Notes under the pieces: generated by a model | What the model was told of the DNA's origin: nothing | What the model saw: the letters and a program-made list of their open reading frames with translations, nothing else | Database searches by the model: none | Program-made: the position numbers and the translations under genes | Source: Diaporthe sp. PMI_573 | Lineage: Eukaryota; Ascomycota; Sordariomycetes; Diaporthales; Diaporthaceae | DNA length: 64,000 bases | Assembly: GCA_021399435.1 (NCBI GenBank) | Contig: JAJTUP010000006.1 | Coordinates: forward strand, 372,001 to 436,000 | Direction of reading: 5' to 3' | In this document: piece after piece, positions 24,561 through 33,886 of the stretch | How positions within the stretch are numbered: position 1 is the first letter of the stretch | How the letters are laid out: every line of letters begins with the position of its first letter

Positions 24561-26097
24561 ATGCGGGCGTTTGTCGGTTCGATTGGCGGTTCTTTAGGTA
24601 GAAGAAGCATTGCACAGAACCTTGCTAAGACAGCAACAGCAGCAACATCATCGTCGCGCAGATTGTACTCAGCGATGGCTTCGACCCCAAAGATAAAGCC
24701 TGCTGCTCGTGTGGCGGGCAACAGGCAGGATGTGTGGTGAGCATAACACAGGCTTACTTGGCACTTCCCTTGTTGAGCAAACTCACTGACGCGGCCCAGG
24801 ACCATCATCAATGAGGCAGCCGCTTCATCGCCCAACCAGCCCATCATCAACATGGGCCAGGGGTTCTTCGGCTACAACCCACCGAAGTTCATCCTCGACG
24901 CTGCAAAGGAGGCGCTGGACCGCGTGGAGTGCAACCAGTACTCGCCCACCAAGGGTCGACCCCGACTCAAGAAGGCCATCGCTGACGCCTACTCGCCCCA
25001 CTGGGGCAGGAAGCTGAACCCGGACACAGAGGTGACCATCACGACAGGTGCTAACGAGGGCATGCTGAGCGCGTTCATGGCATTCATTGAGCCGGGCGAC
25101 GAGGTCATCATTTTCGAGCCCTTCTTTGACCAGTACATCAGCAACATCGAGATGCCGGGCGGCAAGATCGTCTACGTGCCCATGCACCCGCCCAAGGAAG
25201 GCGCCACAACGACGTCGTCTGCTGCGGAGTGGACCATCGACTTTGACGAGCTCGAGCGCGCCGTCACGCCTCGGACCAAAATGATGGTAATCAACACGCC
25301 GCACAACCCCGTCGGCAAGGTCTTCTCGAAGGCCGAGCTGCAGAGGATCGCGGACATCTGCCTCAAGAACAACATTATCATCCTGTCTGACGAGGTCTAC
25401 GACCGCCTCTACTACGTCCCGTTCACGCGCATCGCCACCCTGTCCCCCGAGGTCGAGAAGATCACCCTGACTGTCGGCTCGGCTGGCAAGAACTTCTATG
25501 CCACCGGTTGGCGGGTAGGCTGGTTGATGGGTCCAGCCGAGCTGATCCAGTACGTTTCCGCGGCGCATACTCGGATATGTTACTCTTCGGTGTCACCACT
25601 TCAGGAGGCCTGTGCGATTGGTGAGTGACCATGCGCCGCCCCCCCCCCACCCTTCCCTTGTAGATGGCGGATCACAGTGTGACTGACCGGTTCTCACTTA
25701 TCCAGGCTTTGAGAAGGCCGAGAGCGAGGGATTCTGGGATGACTGCGTGAAGGACATGAAGGGACGGGTGGACCGGTTCAACGAGGTATTCGAGGAGCTG
25801 GGGCTGCCCTACACGGAGCCCGAGGGCGGCTACTTCGTCATGGCCAACTTCTCCAAGGTCAAGCTGCCGGAGGACTACCCGTTCCCGCCCCACGTGGCCA
25901 GCCGACCGCGTGATTTCAAGCTGGCTTGGTTCCTGATCCAAGAGCTGGGCGTGGCCGCTATCCCGCCGACTGAGTTCTACACGGATGCCAACTGCAGAAT
26001 CGTTGAGGATTACCTGCGGTTCGCGGTGTGCAAGCCGGATGACGTGCTCGAGACTGCGAAGGAGAGGTTGAGGGGCCTGAAGAAGTATATTCAGTAG
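24561..26097 (+). CDS. bna3: Kynurenine aminotransferase / Bna3-type PLP aminotransferase
   Basis: Three exons (24561-24736, 24800-25620, 25706-26097) give 462 residues. Fold-type I aminotransferase landmarks are present: NMGQGFFGYNPP near the N-terminus, YSPTKGRPRLKKAIA, GANEGMLSAFMAFI, EPFFDQY, NTPHNPVGKVFS, SDEVYDRLYY, the PLP lysine in GSAGKNFYATGWRVGW (K289) and the C-terminal RFAVCKPDD. These best match yeast Bna3 and human KAT III, which transaminate kynurenine to kynurenic acid and also use other amino acids. The first 38 residues (MRAFVGSIGGSLGRRS...SSRRLYS) are Arg/Ser-rich and without acids, so they look like a mitochondrial presequence. A second in-frame ATG at 24675, in good context (GCGATGG), would give a cytosolic form. 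A poly(A) signal AATAAA at 26139-26144 lies 42 bases after the stop. Confidence 0.9.
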
Positions 26098-27042
26098 AAG
26101 GAGGATATGGCCTCGCTTTGGTAGCTGAATAGAGCAAGAATAAAAATGGCTAGTGTTGCATCGGCGGGATTAGGCATATGAGGACTTCCAAGCAAGGAGT
26201 GGTCATGTCCTGTTGATCAGATCTTGTGCCCTCATCGGCAGTTCCCCTACATTCACTTTCTGAGGAACCTTTTGATACTGTGAAGGGAGATCATGCCACC
26301 ACCAGCCGTGGGGATATCGAGTTTCTGTGAGAACCGGGAGAGCAGGAGTACATGCCGACCCTCCAGCCTGTGTAGGAATCGAACTCGGCAAGTGACTTGA
26401 AGATGATCGCACTATCCTGGTACCTCTTGCAGATGCTCGGGTGCAGTCTGAGCTGACTTTCTGGTGATCGTTTGCACACCAACTGAGTGCCGAATGGGTC
26501 GCCTCGCCTGAGCTGGGTTGCAAATGTTGAAAGGAGCTCAGAATCGGGGAATACAAGGACTGGGTTTCTATGGCAGCAACTTGATGACCCAGCCCCAGGT
26601 GTGGACTCGCAGTCTTTGGGGGTGCACTTCAATCAAAAGTGACCTTTCTGTCATTTTGGAGATGGGCTTGCTCGATGTCGCTCACTGATTCCAAGGTTGT
26701 GGCCGATGTTTGCAATCTTGGTGCACGCCTACGATCTGGCCATATCGACCACAACATTGCGAATTCAATCACGCCTCGAGTTTTCAATCACAGAAATTGT
26801 GTGTGCCTTCAAGTTGCTTTCTGGCTGTTCATCGGTTTTTCTTTTCAAGTGCTCGTCATTCACTGGCCCTGTCCACAGTCGCCAGGTCAACCACTTGTCC
26901 TGCCTAACGTCCATTGCCAGCCAAACCAAGCACCAGAGCCTGAACCTGTGTGCATTCTTGACACGCACACAAAACGTGGAGGAAGGACATCGAAACCGCC
27001 ACAGCTATCTCTCAGGACCTTTGGAAAGACCGAGCAGTGGTG
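26098..27042. other. Intergenic region
   Basis: It holds the poly(A) signal of the aminotransferase gene (26139) and, to the right, the presumed promoter of the Rho-like gene. Open frames at 26203-26632 (minus) and 26639-27176 (plus) either lack a credible ATG or resemble no family, so they are not called. Confidence 0.35.
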
Positions 27043-29237
27043 ATGAACAACCTCAGAGCCGAGAGAGATGCATGGCAGCGGGCAATCCAGACTACATGCG
27101 CAAATCAAGTGCAATCACCACGAATTTTTCCAGAGTATATCTACGTCAATTTGGAAGGCTTCAAGAGGGCATCTGATCCCTTCTGGGAGCCTGATCGCCC
27201 AACCACCTCCAGCCTGTACAAGGCACGCGTGAGTGCACAGGGGCGGATCTTTTGCACAAGGCGGATGCAGCGGTGGCTCCACAGCCTTCCAGAGCGGCCT
27301 GAAACTCTCTCTGAACTACTCTCTCCTGGACACAGACTTGGGCCGCCTTTCTTGCCCGGGAATCCAGAGAACATCAGACCTAGGGCACAATCTGCACCAG
27401 CGTCGGGACCATCTGGACCTCCTGCTGCTGCTGGGCTAGGCACCGATCTCTCTAATTCACGTTTTTGTGTTGGGCATCCCAACCCTCTCTCTCAGCACCC
27501 AGTCCAGCTTGGACAGGACCACTCTCGGCTTCAAAGGAAACCTTTGCAGCTCAACACGCCTCCGAGGCTTGAGGAAGTCGAACCCCAGCTTGAAGATCAT
27601 CCAAAGCTTGAATTTGACTCGCAGCTCGAAGAAGTCTCACCTCGGCTTCAAGCCCACCCTCATCTCCAAGAAGCTCCGCTACACTTTGAAGATTTCTATT
27701 TGCAGCCAAGGATTCCTCAGAGAAGATCTTCTTTGTACTTCAGTTCTCAGCGGGCTTCCCATGCCCAACAATCGCATCGTCCACCAAGCCAGTTCGAAGA
27801 CCTCTTCCAAGGGCTTGGACGGGCCCATGGTGATGAAGACAAGACAACTGGATCAGAGAAATCTCAAGAACAGGGAGACACAAGTGACAACGGAAGTGTT
27901 ACTTCCGAGCCAAAGTGCGAAGCCAACATGCGCATCGTCACTCGCCCCGCCAGTAAGCGGCACACCATCCACTTTGGCTCGAACTTGGGTGAGATGAAAC
28001 AGCAATTGCCTGTGGGCAGCCAAGAAAAGGAAGGTAGAGCTCATGTAAGTCCATATCAAGGGGAAAGCTTGGAATCGATGCAACAAATCTGACCATAACG
28101 CCGGTGATGTACAGGGCGCCGCGCTAGCTATCACTGGCGAGCCTGAGAAGCGCCCCAGAAGCCTCTTCGGCTCCATTCGAAACCGACGCTCAGCCATAGG
28201 CACTCCCGTGGGAGACTTGGACAATGGCAGAAAGAGTTCTGCCTCGGTAATGTTGAGAGACATGCGGAGATCCTCCAAGGAGTTCTTCAGCAAGCTGGCC
28301 GTGCGGAAGAAAGGTATGAACCTACCACCCACGGATTCTGTATCAGCCCTAGTGCTCACTAGCGACCCAGAAGATTACAACCTCCGAGTTGCGTTCATCG
28401 GAAACCAGCACTGTGGTAAAGACGTTCTGCTCTCGTAAGCAAATTCTAACAGTTCCTGGTGGCTGCAAGGTGGCGTATAAATCTGCTAACACACACAGTC
28501 GATACACTCTGACAGCAAACATCGGTGTAGTATCGAACAAAATCAAGACCAGGACGGAGGAAATGGGCTGATATCTGTCTTAGAACATTATTTACCGACC
28601 CGACGTCGACCCCTTCCGAGTCAAGCTCACTGGTGTCTTGTCGGTCGACAACTACAAGGCTCGCACCGAGATATGGGACATTGCTCATCGAAATGTGAAA
28701 AGGGGCCAGACACACCCTCTGGAAATGGCATCCTTCGACGTGGTCGTCATCTGTGTTGATATAGGAGACGAGCGCAACCTGAAGTCTGTCGCGAAGGTAA
28801 GGATGCTTGAGTCCTAAAGTCCTGGAGTTTGATCATGCTAACACCAGGAAAAGTGGCAGCGCGTAGCCCAGAGATACTGCCCAGATGTCCCGTCCATCGT
28901 GCTCGGCCTGAAGGCCGACCTGCGTCCTGGCTTCCCCACTCTGCGACTGGGCTTCCTGAAGGAATCGACCGCGTTCACCGTCGGACAGGTATGCAATTCT
29001 GACTTGGAACCAGCTTCGAGACGAGATAAGAGGAGAAGCTGACATCGAGCACAGGGCGAAGAGACTGCGCGAAAGAACAAAGCGTCGGCCTACTACGAGT
29101 GCTCTGCTAAGACCGGCGAAGGTGTCACGGAGTTCTTCGAGTCTCTAGTTCGCTTCTCAGTCCAGGCATCTCGGACCGGAACCAAGCTGCGGCAGAAGAC
29201 GAGCCGCAGGTTGTCCAACCTGTTCCGCAAGAAGTAG
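27043..29237 (+). CDS. Rho/Ras-like protein with long N-terminal extension and degenerate GTPase core
   Basis: Six exons give 629 residues: 27043-28044, 28115-28434, 28499-28529, 28584-28796, 28848-28988, 29055-29237. The first 420 residues are Pro/Leu/Gln/Ser-rich and lack a known domain. Then comes a small-GTPase-like domain. G1 is GNQHCGKD (430-437), where the Mg2+-binding Ser/Thr is Asp. G3 is WDIAHRN (D483), where the DxxG glycine is His. G4 is LKAD (543-546, usually N/TKxD). G5 is intact as CSAKTG (585-590). EYIY at the N-terminus and SRRLSNLFRKK at the C-terminus are notable; there is no CaaX box, but a basic tail that could bind membranes. The closest reading is a Rho-family pseudo-GTPase. 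The third exon is 31 bases and uses the weak donor GTATCG. The start ATG is the first in frame; an upstream exon cannot be excluded. Confidence 0.7.
27551..27690 (+). repeat. Leu-Glu-Pro coding repeat in the Rho-like gene
   Basis: In the N-terminal extension about 45 residues repeat a short Pro/Leu/Glu pattern (PRLEEVEPQLEDHPKLEF, then SQLEEVSPRLQAHPHLQE) with a period near 8-10 residues. At the DNA level CTTGAAGA/CTCGAAGA-like words recur. The repeat is imperfect and entirely in frame. Confidence 0.55.
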
Positions 29238-29689
29238 CGGCCATGCCCCCTCTTTGAGACCGTTGAACATTTGTTTCAAACGAGACCATGAGATGACTGG
29301 GCTGGTGGCCTATGGGACCGGCATCGAGTTTCCATGTCTAAATTTCGAAACCTGGGAATGGAGCAGAGAAGCCTGCTTGATTATCCGAGGCAAGAGCCAG
29401 AACAGCTTGTACGCTTCAGATGGGATGTCCTGATTCAATTCGAATTCTCAGATGAAATGATAAAAACAGTGATACGTGCTTGCTTTGCCTGTGGGCTTTT
29501 TGTGTGATGATACAGAACTCGATGTTATTAATGAATAAATTGTTACGTACATATGAGTGACAGCTACGGCAGGGCTCTTGGCCCTGCAGCCGCGATCCTT
29601 TGGATATTTAGCGCAACACGCTTTCTTGCTCCATAACAAGCATGGTAGGCGTCAAATATCATTATCTCGTCACGCGTGACATTATCAAA
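29238..29689. other. Convergent intergenic region
   Basis: Lies between the 3' ends of the Rho-like gene and the F-box-like gene. An AATAAA at 29534-29539 is a plausible poly(A) signal on the plus strand. No gene seen. Confidence 0.45.
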
Positions 29690-31153
29690 TTAATACAGGA
29701 ACGGAAGAATTGTGACAAGAGCATCCTCCCCATGACAAGCCTTGCCAATCCCACGCAGCAAGGCCACCACCTCTTCATCCGGGCTCCATTCACCAGTGTG
29801 CAGAAACACGCGTGCGCGAGACAAGGGATCGTCGCACCCCGAGCCCGCACAGTCCACGTACTCTTCCCACTGACTCATCTCGCCCGGCGCCTGGTACGAA
29901 AAGAACCACACCCCCCTGTCCAGCGGGAGCGTCGACTCGAGGTAGAAGTTCAGGAGCGACGGCGTGTGGGCGACCCGGCGCGCGGCTGCCGTCAGCAAGG
30001 GGAGGATGGCCGCGTCCCGCTGGGCCCATCGGAACTCGCAGCCCTCCATGGTGAACCCCTCGTCGTCGTCGGGCATTTCCATTGATTCGGCATGCGCCAT
30101 CGCTTCTTCATTCTCCTCGTCGTTGTCGTAGTACCCCGGCGGGAGGAAACCTTCCGCGTCCTGGGGCAGCGGGACGTCGCTGCTCTCGTCGTAGAAGGGG
30201 TCCCCCGGCGGGCCTTTGAAGAACCACTGGCCCGCGAGGCTACCCAGGCCGAAGCGGACTTCCACGTCCTGCATGGATGTCCAAGAGGAAGGAGATTCGT
30301 CGGTGTCGGGGGCTTCTTGGGGCCAGAAAAGCGTCGGGTCGATGGGCCCCGAGTAGTCGAGGTACTGGATGTTGCTCCTCCCCAGCATAGCGCACAGAGA
30401 GCCACAGAAGGAACTGTCGCCCGAGTTGAGATTGGGAAGTCTCTCCTTGTGTGGGTACCAAGGCGAGCTGATGTTTATGTTCAGGGCGTTGCACATGGAC
30501 GGCGGTTGGAAGCTGGCGAGTGCGGCGGCCGCCTCCTGCATCTGCTGGCGGCGCAGGGCCAGGAAGTAGGCTGGGTCCTCGAACGGCCAGCTGATGCGCT
30601 CCAGGTTGGGAAACGCGACGGTCAGCGCGATCAGGCTGCCTGGGTCCAGATACCGTGGGCCGGTATGCGCGTAAAACGACGTGACACGGGGGACAGCAGC
30701 CGGGAGCGTTCCACTGAGGCGAATGCACGAGTAACTTTCAACCTTTCTGGTCGGGTCCGTGCCGATGACAAGATTCAGCTTGCCACCACCAGCAGGCCAC
30801 TGCGAAAGATCTTGCAATAGGGCTGACACGTGGCGACTGAAGACATCGTTGTTTGCAGCTCTGACAGCTGCCGTCTCATAGTCGGCGCTGTCGTCATCGC
30901 TGTGTTGCGGCAAGATGATGTCCAAGTGGAGGTCCCGGAGGAAGCTGCGGCGCGTGCTATGACTTGCAAAGGCCGCGTAGAAATCCTCGAGGTCGTCGCT
31001 TGTGATATGCAGGGATTTGAATGTAAAGCGTTCGATGGCATACTGCCACTGGCTTGATAGTGTTGCCAGGGCGGCGCGGATCTGTTTGCCCTCATGTCGC
31101 TTGGGAAGGTATTCGGCTATTCTGGCCACCACTTCTTGTGGGAGGCGCTCCAT
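29690..31153 (-). CDS. F-box-like protein of unknown function
   Basis: Single exon, 487 residues from the ATG at 31153. The frame extends 17 codons further upstream to a TTG, which is not used as a start. The N-terminus MERLPQEVVARIAEYLP has the LP..V...I..YL spacing of an F-box helix; the rest of the motif is weak. The remainder is a fungal hypothetical of mixed helices (SGTLPAAVPRVTSFYAH, TVAFPNLERISWPF, NIQYLDYSGPIDPTLFWP). It may form irregular leucine-rich-like units, then an acidic segment (YDNDEENEEAMAHAESMEMPDDDEGF) and a Trp-rich C-terminus. If it is a true F-box protein it would join a Skp1-cullin ubiquitin ligase; this is inference. The transposon at 31347 sits only about 190 bases upstream of its start codon. 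Confidence 0.6.
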   Translation of the reverse strand: MERLPQEVVARIAEYLPKRHEGKQIRAALATLSSQWQYAIERFTFKSLHITSDDLEDFYAAFASHSTRRSFLRDLHLDIILPQHSDDDSADYETAAVRAANNDVFSRHVSALLQDLSQWPAGGGKLNLVIGTDPTRKVESYSCIRLSGTLPAAVPRVTSFYAHTGPRYLDPGSLIALTVAFPNLERISWPFEDPAYFLALRRQQMQEAAAALASFQPPSMCNALNINISSPWYPHKERLPNLNSGDSSFCGSLCAMLGRSNIQYLDYSGPIDPTLFWPQEAPDTDESPSSWTSMQDVEVRFGLGSLAGQWFFKGPPGDPFYDESSDVPLPQDAEGFLPPGYYDNDEENEEAMAHAESMEMPDDDEGFTMEGCEFRWAQRDAAILPLLTAAARRVAHTPSLLNFYLESTLPLDRGVWFFSYQAPGEMSQWEEYVDCAGSGCDDPLSRARVFLHTGEWSPDEEVVALLRGIGKACHGEDALVTILPFLY

Positions 31154-31346
31154 CTCGTCTTGTGAAGTGAAGTATAGTTGTGGCTTCTGATGGGTTCTGA
31201 ACAACCCAACAGCCTTGTAGAGCGTGCTAACTCAAGTGTTGTTCAATTAGCAGGCAGTTGTACATGGCCTGTGCGCTAGGTTGCTGTAGGGATCTAGATC
31301 CATCCCGCGAGGGGTTGTAGAGAAGGATCATTATATAGATCCACTA

Positions 31347-31566
31347 ACGTGGTTGGACAGTCAGCCGCGCAGGACACATGCCCGCGCACTTTTGCTAACT
31401 CCGCCAACTTTAGCCAGCCCTGGTACCCACCTAGGGCAAAGGAATTAATGAAAGTTGGCACCAATTGGTGCCAACTGATTTAAATTCCTTATTTCTAATC
31501 AATTTAGTCAATTTGGAGGCATGGTGGGGTTGCAGTGCTAGTCTGAAAACTTAAAGTTTTGGTGAG
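31347..31566 (+). repeat. Left terminal inverted repeat of the Fot1/pogo element
   Basis: The outer 130 bases (31347-31476) match the right end with about six mismatches and no gaps. The next 90 bases (to about 31566) are still alignable but much more diverged. It includes a perfect 24-base palindrome at 31453-31476. Confidence 0.85.
31453..31476. repeat. Subterminal 24-base palindrome, left copy
   Basis: A perfect self-complementary sequence centred on CCAATTGG (arms AGTTGGCA / TGCCAACT). The same palindrome is found at the mirrored position in the right end. Confidence 0.85.
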
Positions 31567-31666
31567 CGGGTTTGTTTTTGGTGCGAATCGCGTCCCCATT
31601 TTTCGCGTCAGTCTCGCATCACTCTACCTACTTAAATATTCAACACGCTAGAAATCAACATCCACA

Positions 31667-33349
31667 ATGCCAATCTACTCGAAAGAAGATAAAATCAAAC
31701 TATCACTTCAAGCAATCGAGAATTCTAAAAAAAACCAAAAGAAACCCTTGAGTAGACGTCAGGCTGCTCGGATCTTTCATATCCCTGAATCTACTCTACG
31801 TGACAGGATGAACAACCGACCCCGGCGTGAAGAATCACGCGTCGAGAAGCATAAACTTGACCCAATTGAAGAGCAAACACTTGTTCAATATATCATTGAG
31901 CAAGATGCACGAGGATTCCCAATGCGACTTTCTGGTGTGGAAGATATGGCCAACCTCCTGCTGGCGTCGCGTGATGGCAAGCCTGTTGGCACCAGATGGG
32001 CACGACGCTTTGTGGATGCACAACCAAGCTTGAAAACAAGATTCTCTCGGCCTTACGACTACCAGAGGGCCCTCTGCGAAGATCCTGAGGTCATTGGAAA
32101 CTGGTTCCGACTACTTCGCAACATGATGGCCAAGTATGGGATCACAGATGACGATCTCTACAACTTCGACGAAACTGGCTTCATGATGGGCCAGATAACC
32201 TCAACCCTGGTTGTTACACGCTCTGATCGGCATGGAAAGGCTAAATCTATACAGCCTGGAAACCGTGAATGGGCAACAGCTATTGAATGCATCAATGCAA
32301 AGGGCTGGTGTATCCCGCCATTCGTCATTGTCCAAGGCGCCTACCACCTTGCAAACTGGACCACAGAGTCGGGTTTTCCTGCCGATTGGGTAATCAAGCC
32401 TACTCCAAATGGATGGACGGATAACAAGACTGGTCTAGAATGGATTCAGCACTTTAATAAGCATACAATTAAGCGAACAATGGGCAAATACCGGATGCTC
32501 ATCCTGGATGGACACGAGAGCCATGTATCAGCAGAGTTCGAACAGTACTGCAAGGAAAACAACATTATCCCTATTAGCATGCCACCACATTCATCTCATC
32601 TACTCCAGCCATTGGATGTTGCATTATTTTCGCTATTGAAGCGTGCATACGGCGATGAGATCAACCTCTTCATCCGGGCCTCGATCAACCACATCACCAA
32701 GTCCGAGTTCTTCATTGCGTTTAAGGCAGCCCACGACAAGGTCTTTACGGAAGAAAACATGAAAGCTGGGTTCAGAGGGGCTGGAATTTCTCCATGGGAC
32801 CCAGATTCTGTCATTTCCAAGCTGGATGTCCGCCTACAAACTCCAGTACAATCCCTCCCTGTGTCACCATCGAAATGGGAATCACAAACACCTTCCAATG
32901 CCCACCAGACTGTCCAGCAATCAAGTTTTATCAAGGGCAAGATCTCAGCCCATCAGGGCAGCTCCCCTACACCAATTATCCAGGCAATTGAGAAGTTTAC
33001 AAAGGGTGCACAAGCAATGGCGCATCAGATTACTCTTTTGAATGATCGGGTCCGTACCCTTGAGAAGGCTAATATTGGGCTCGCCAAGCGCCGGAGGGCC
33101 AAAAGAAGTCGGGTCCAGCTTGGAGGGGCACTTAGTATTGAGGAATCTCAGGTGATAATTGAAGAAAAACAAAAGGGGAAGCGGCCGGCTGGTGAAATGG
33201 CTGGTGGTGCTGAGGAGGCGGACCGCGGCGGACCGAGCAAACGACGATGTGGCAACTGCGGCGAGACTGGGCATAACGCAAGAACTTGTGAGAAAGATGC
33301 AGAAGAGTCTAGTCAGTCAGATTCAGAGTGTATAATAGTACATTCTTAA
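31667..33349 (+). CDS. Fot1/pogo transposase (DDE superfamily) with C-terminal zinc knuckle
   Basis: Single exon, 560 residues, ATG at 31667, preceded by a TTAAATATT box at 31632. Residues about 10-50 form a psq-type helix-turn-helix (SRRQAARIFHIPESTLRDRM) and about 60-125 a CENP-B/Tc5-type DNA-binding domain ending GTRWARRFVDAQPSL. The DDE_1 catalytic domain has D168 (YNFDETGFMMG), D281 (LILDGHESH) and D317 (LLQPLDVALF). The last pair is separated by 35 residues, the DD35D pattern of Fot1/pogo elements. After a low-complexity linker comes a coiled segment (HQITLLNDRVRTLEKAN). Then follows a basic stretch and a CCHC zinc knuckle, CGNCGETGHNARTC (C528, C531, H536, C541), followed by an acidic tail. 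All catalytic residues are present, so it is predicted active for cut-and-paste transposition. Confidence 0.95.
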   Translation: MPIYSKEDKIKLSLQAIENSKKNQKKPLSRRQAARIFHIPESTLRDRMNNRPRREESRVEKHKLDPIEEQTLVQYIIEQDARGFPMRLSGVEDMANLLLASRDGKPVGTRWARRFVDAQPSLKTRFSRPYDYQRALCEDPEVIGNWFRLLRNMMAKYGITDDDLYNFDETGFMMGQITSTLVVTRSDRHGKAKSIQPGNREWATAIECINAKGWCIPPFVIVQGAYHLANWTTESGFPADWVIKPTPNGWTDNKTGLEWIQHFNKHTIKRTMGKYRMLILDGHESHVSAEFEQYCKENNIIPISMPPHSSHLLQPLDVALFSLLKRAYGDEINLFIRASINHITKSEFFIAFKAAHDKVFTEENMKAGFRGAGISPWDPDSVISKLDVRLQTPVQSLPVSPSKWESQTPSNAHQTVQQSSFIKGKISAHQGSSPTPIIQAIEKFTKGAQAMAHQITLLNDRVRTLEKANIGLAKRRRAKRSRVQLGGALSIEESQVIIEEKQKGKRPAGEMAGGAEEADRGGPSKRRCGNCGETGHNARTCEKDAEESSQSDSECIIVHS

Positions 33350-33451
33350 GCGGACCGCGTCGGACCGCCAAAATAGTTGATTTGGCTGGTGTAGATTGAG
33401 GTTGATTCTGCATGGTTGAAATGCTCCATTTTGGTGGGGAAGCCGATTTTC

Positions 33452-33671
33452 CCACCAAAAGTCGGCCACTTTAGACTGGCACTGCAGCCACGCTAACGTC
33501 TCTAAATTGACTAAGTCGATTGAAATTGAGCAATTGAGACCAGTTGGCACCAATTGGTGCCAACTTTTATTGATTCTATTGCACTAGGTGGGTGCCAGGG
33601 CTGGCTAAAGTTGGCGGAGTTAGCAAAAGTGCGCGGGCATGTGTCCTGCGCGGCTGACTGTCCAACCACGT
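33452..33671 (-). repeat. Right terminal inverted repeat of the Fot1/pogo element
   Basis: Mirror of the left end: 33542-33671 is the conserved outer 130 bases. 33452-33541 is the diverged inner part, still colinear without gaps. Confidence 0.85.
33542..33565. repeat. Subterminal 24-base palindrome, right copy
   Basis: Identical to the palindrome at 31453-31476 and at the same distance (106 bases) from its end of the element. Confidence 0.85.
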
Positions 33672-33886
33672 TAGTAGTATTTTGTAACCATATGGTCACA
33701 CCTAATCTGCTGATTAGATTGGTACTAGATCCTTCACTCATTATCACCGCATGCTTGGCTTCTTGGTACTGCAGACTTCAGGGAGCTTATTTCCGGATTG
33801 GACACCGAATAACGTTCAAGCATGGCAGATGGAGTCTAAAGATTCTTCTACACAGGGAGCGCATAATATATCTGCATCCTACTGAT

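Larger units (their letters stand above)
31347..33671 (+). mobile_element. Fot1/pogo-family DNA transposon (Tc1/mariner superfamily), apparently intact
   Basis: A 2325-base element bounded by inverted repeats that begin ACGTGGTTGGACAGTC. It is flanked by the target dinucleotide TA on each side (31345-31346 and 33672-33673), as expected for Tc1/mariner insertion. It carries one uninterrupted transposase gene (31667-33349). Intact frame, matched ends and clean target duplication suggest a recent, possibly still competent insertion. There is no sign of C-to-T decay by repeat-induced point mutation: the coding frame has no stops. It lies between the 5' end of the F-box-like gene and the 3' end of the LysM gene. 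Confidence 0.95.

Noticed and set aside
26203..26632. Minus-strand open frames after the aminotransferase gene
   Set aside because: The longest (26291-26632) begins at a TTG with no usable ATG and has no family resemblance.
28314..28349. Extra 36-base intron in exon 2 of the Rho-like gene (GTATGA to CTAG)
   Set aside because: Too short for a fungal intron, and the unspliced frame is open and plausible.
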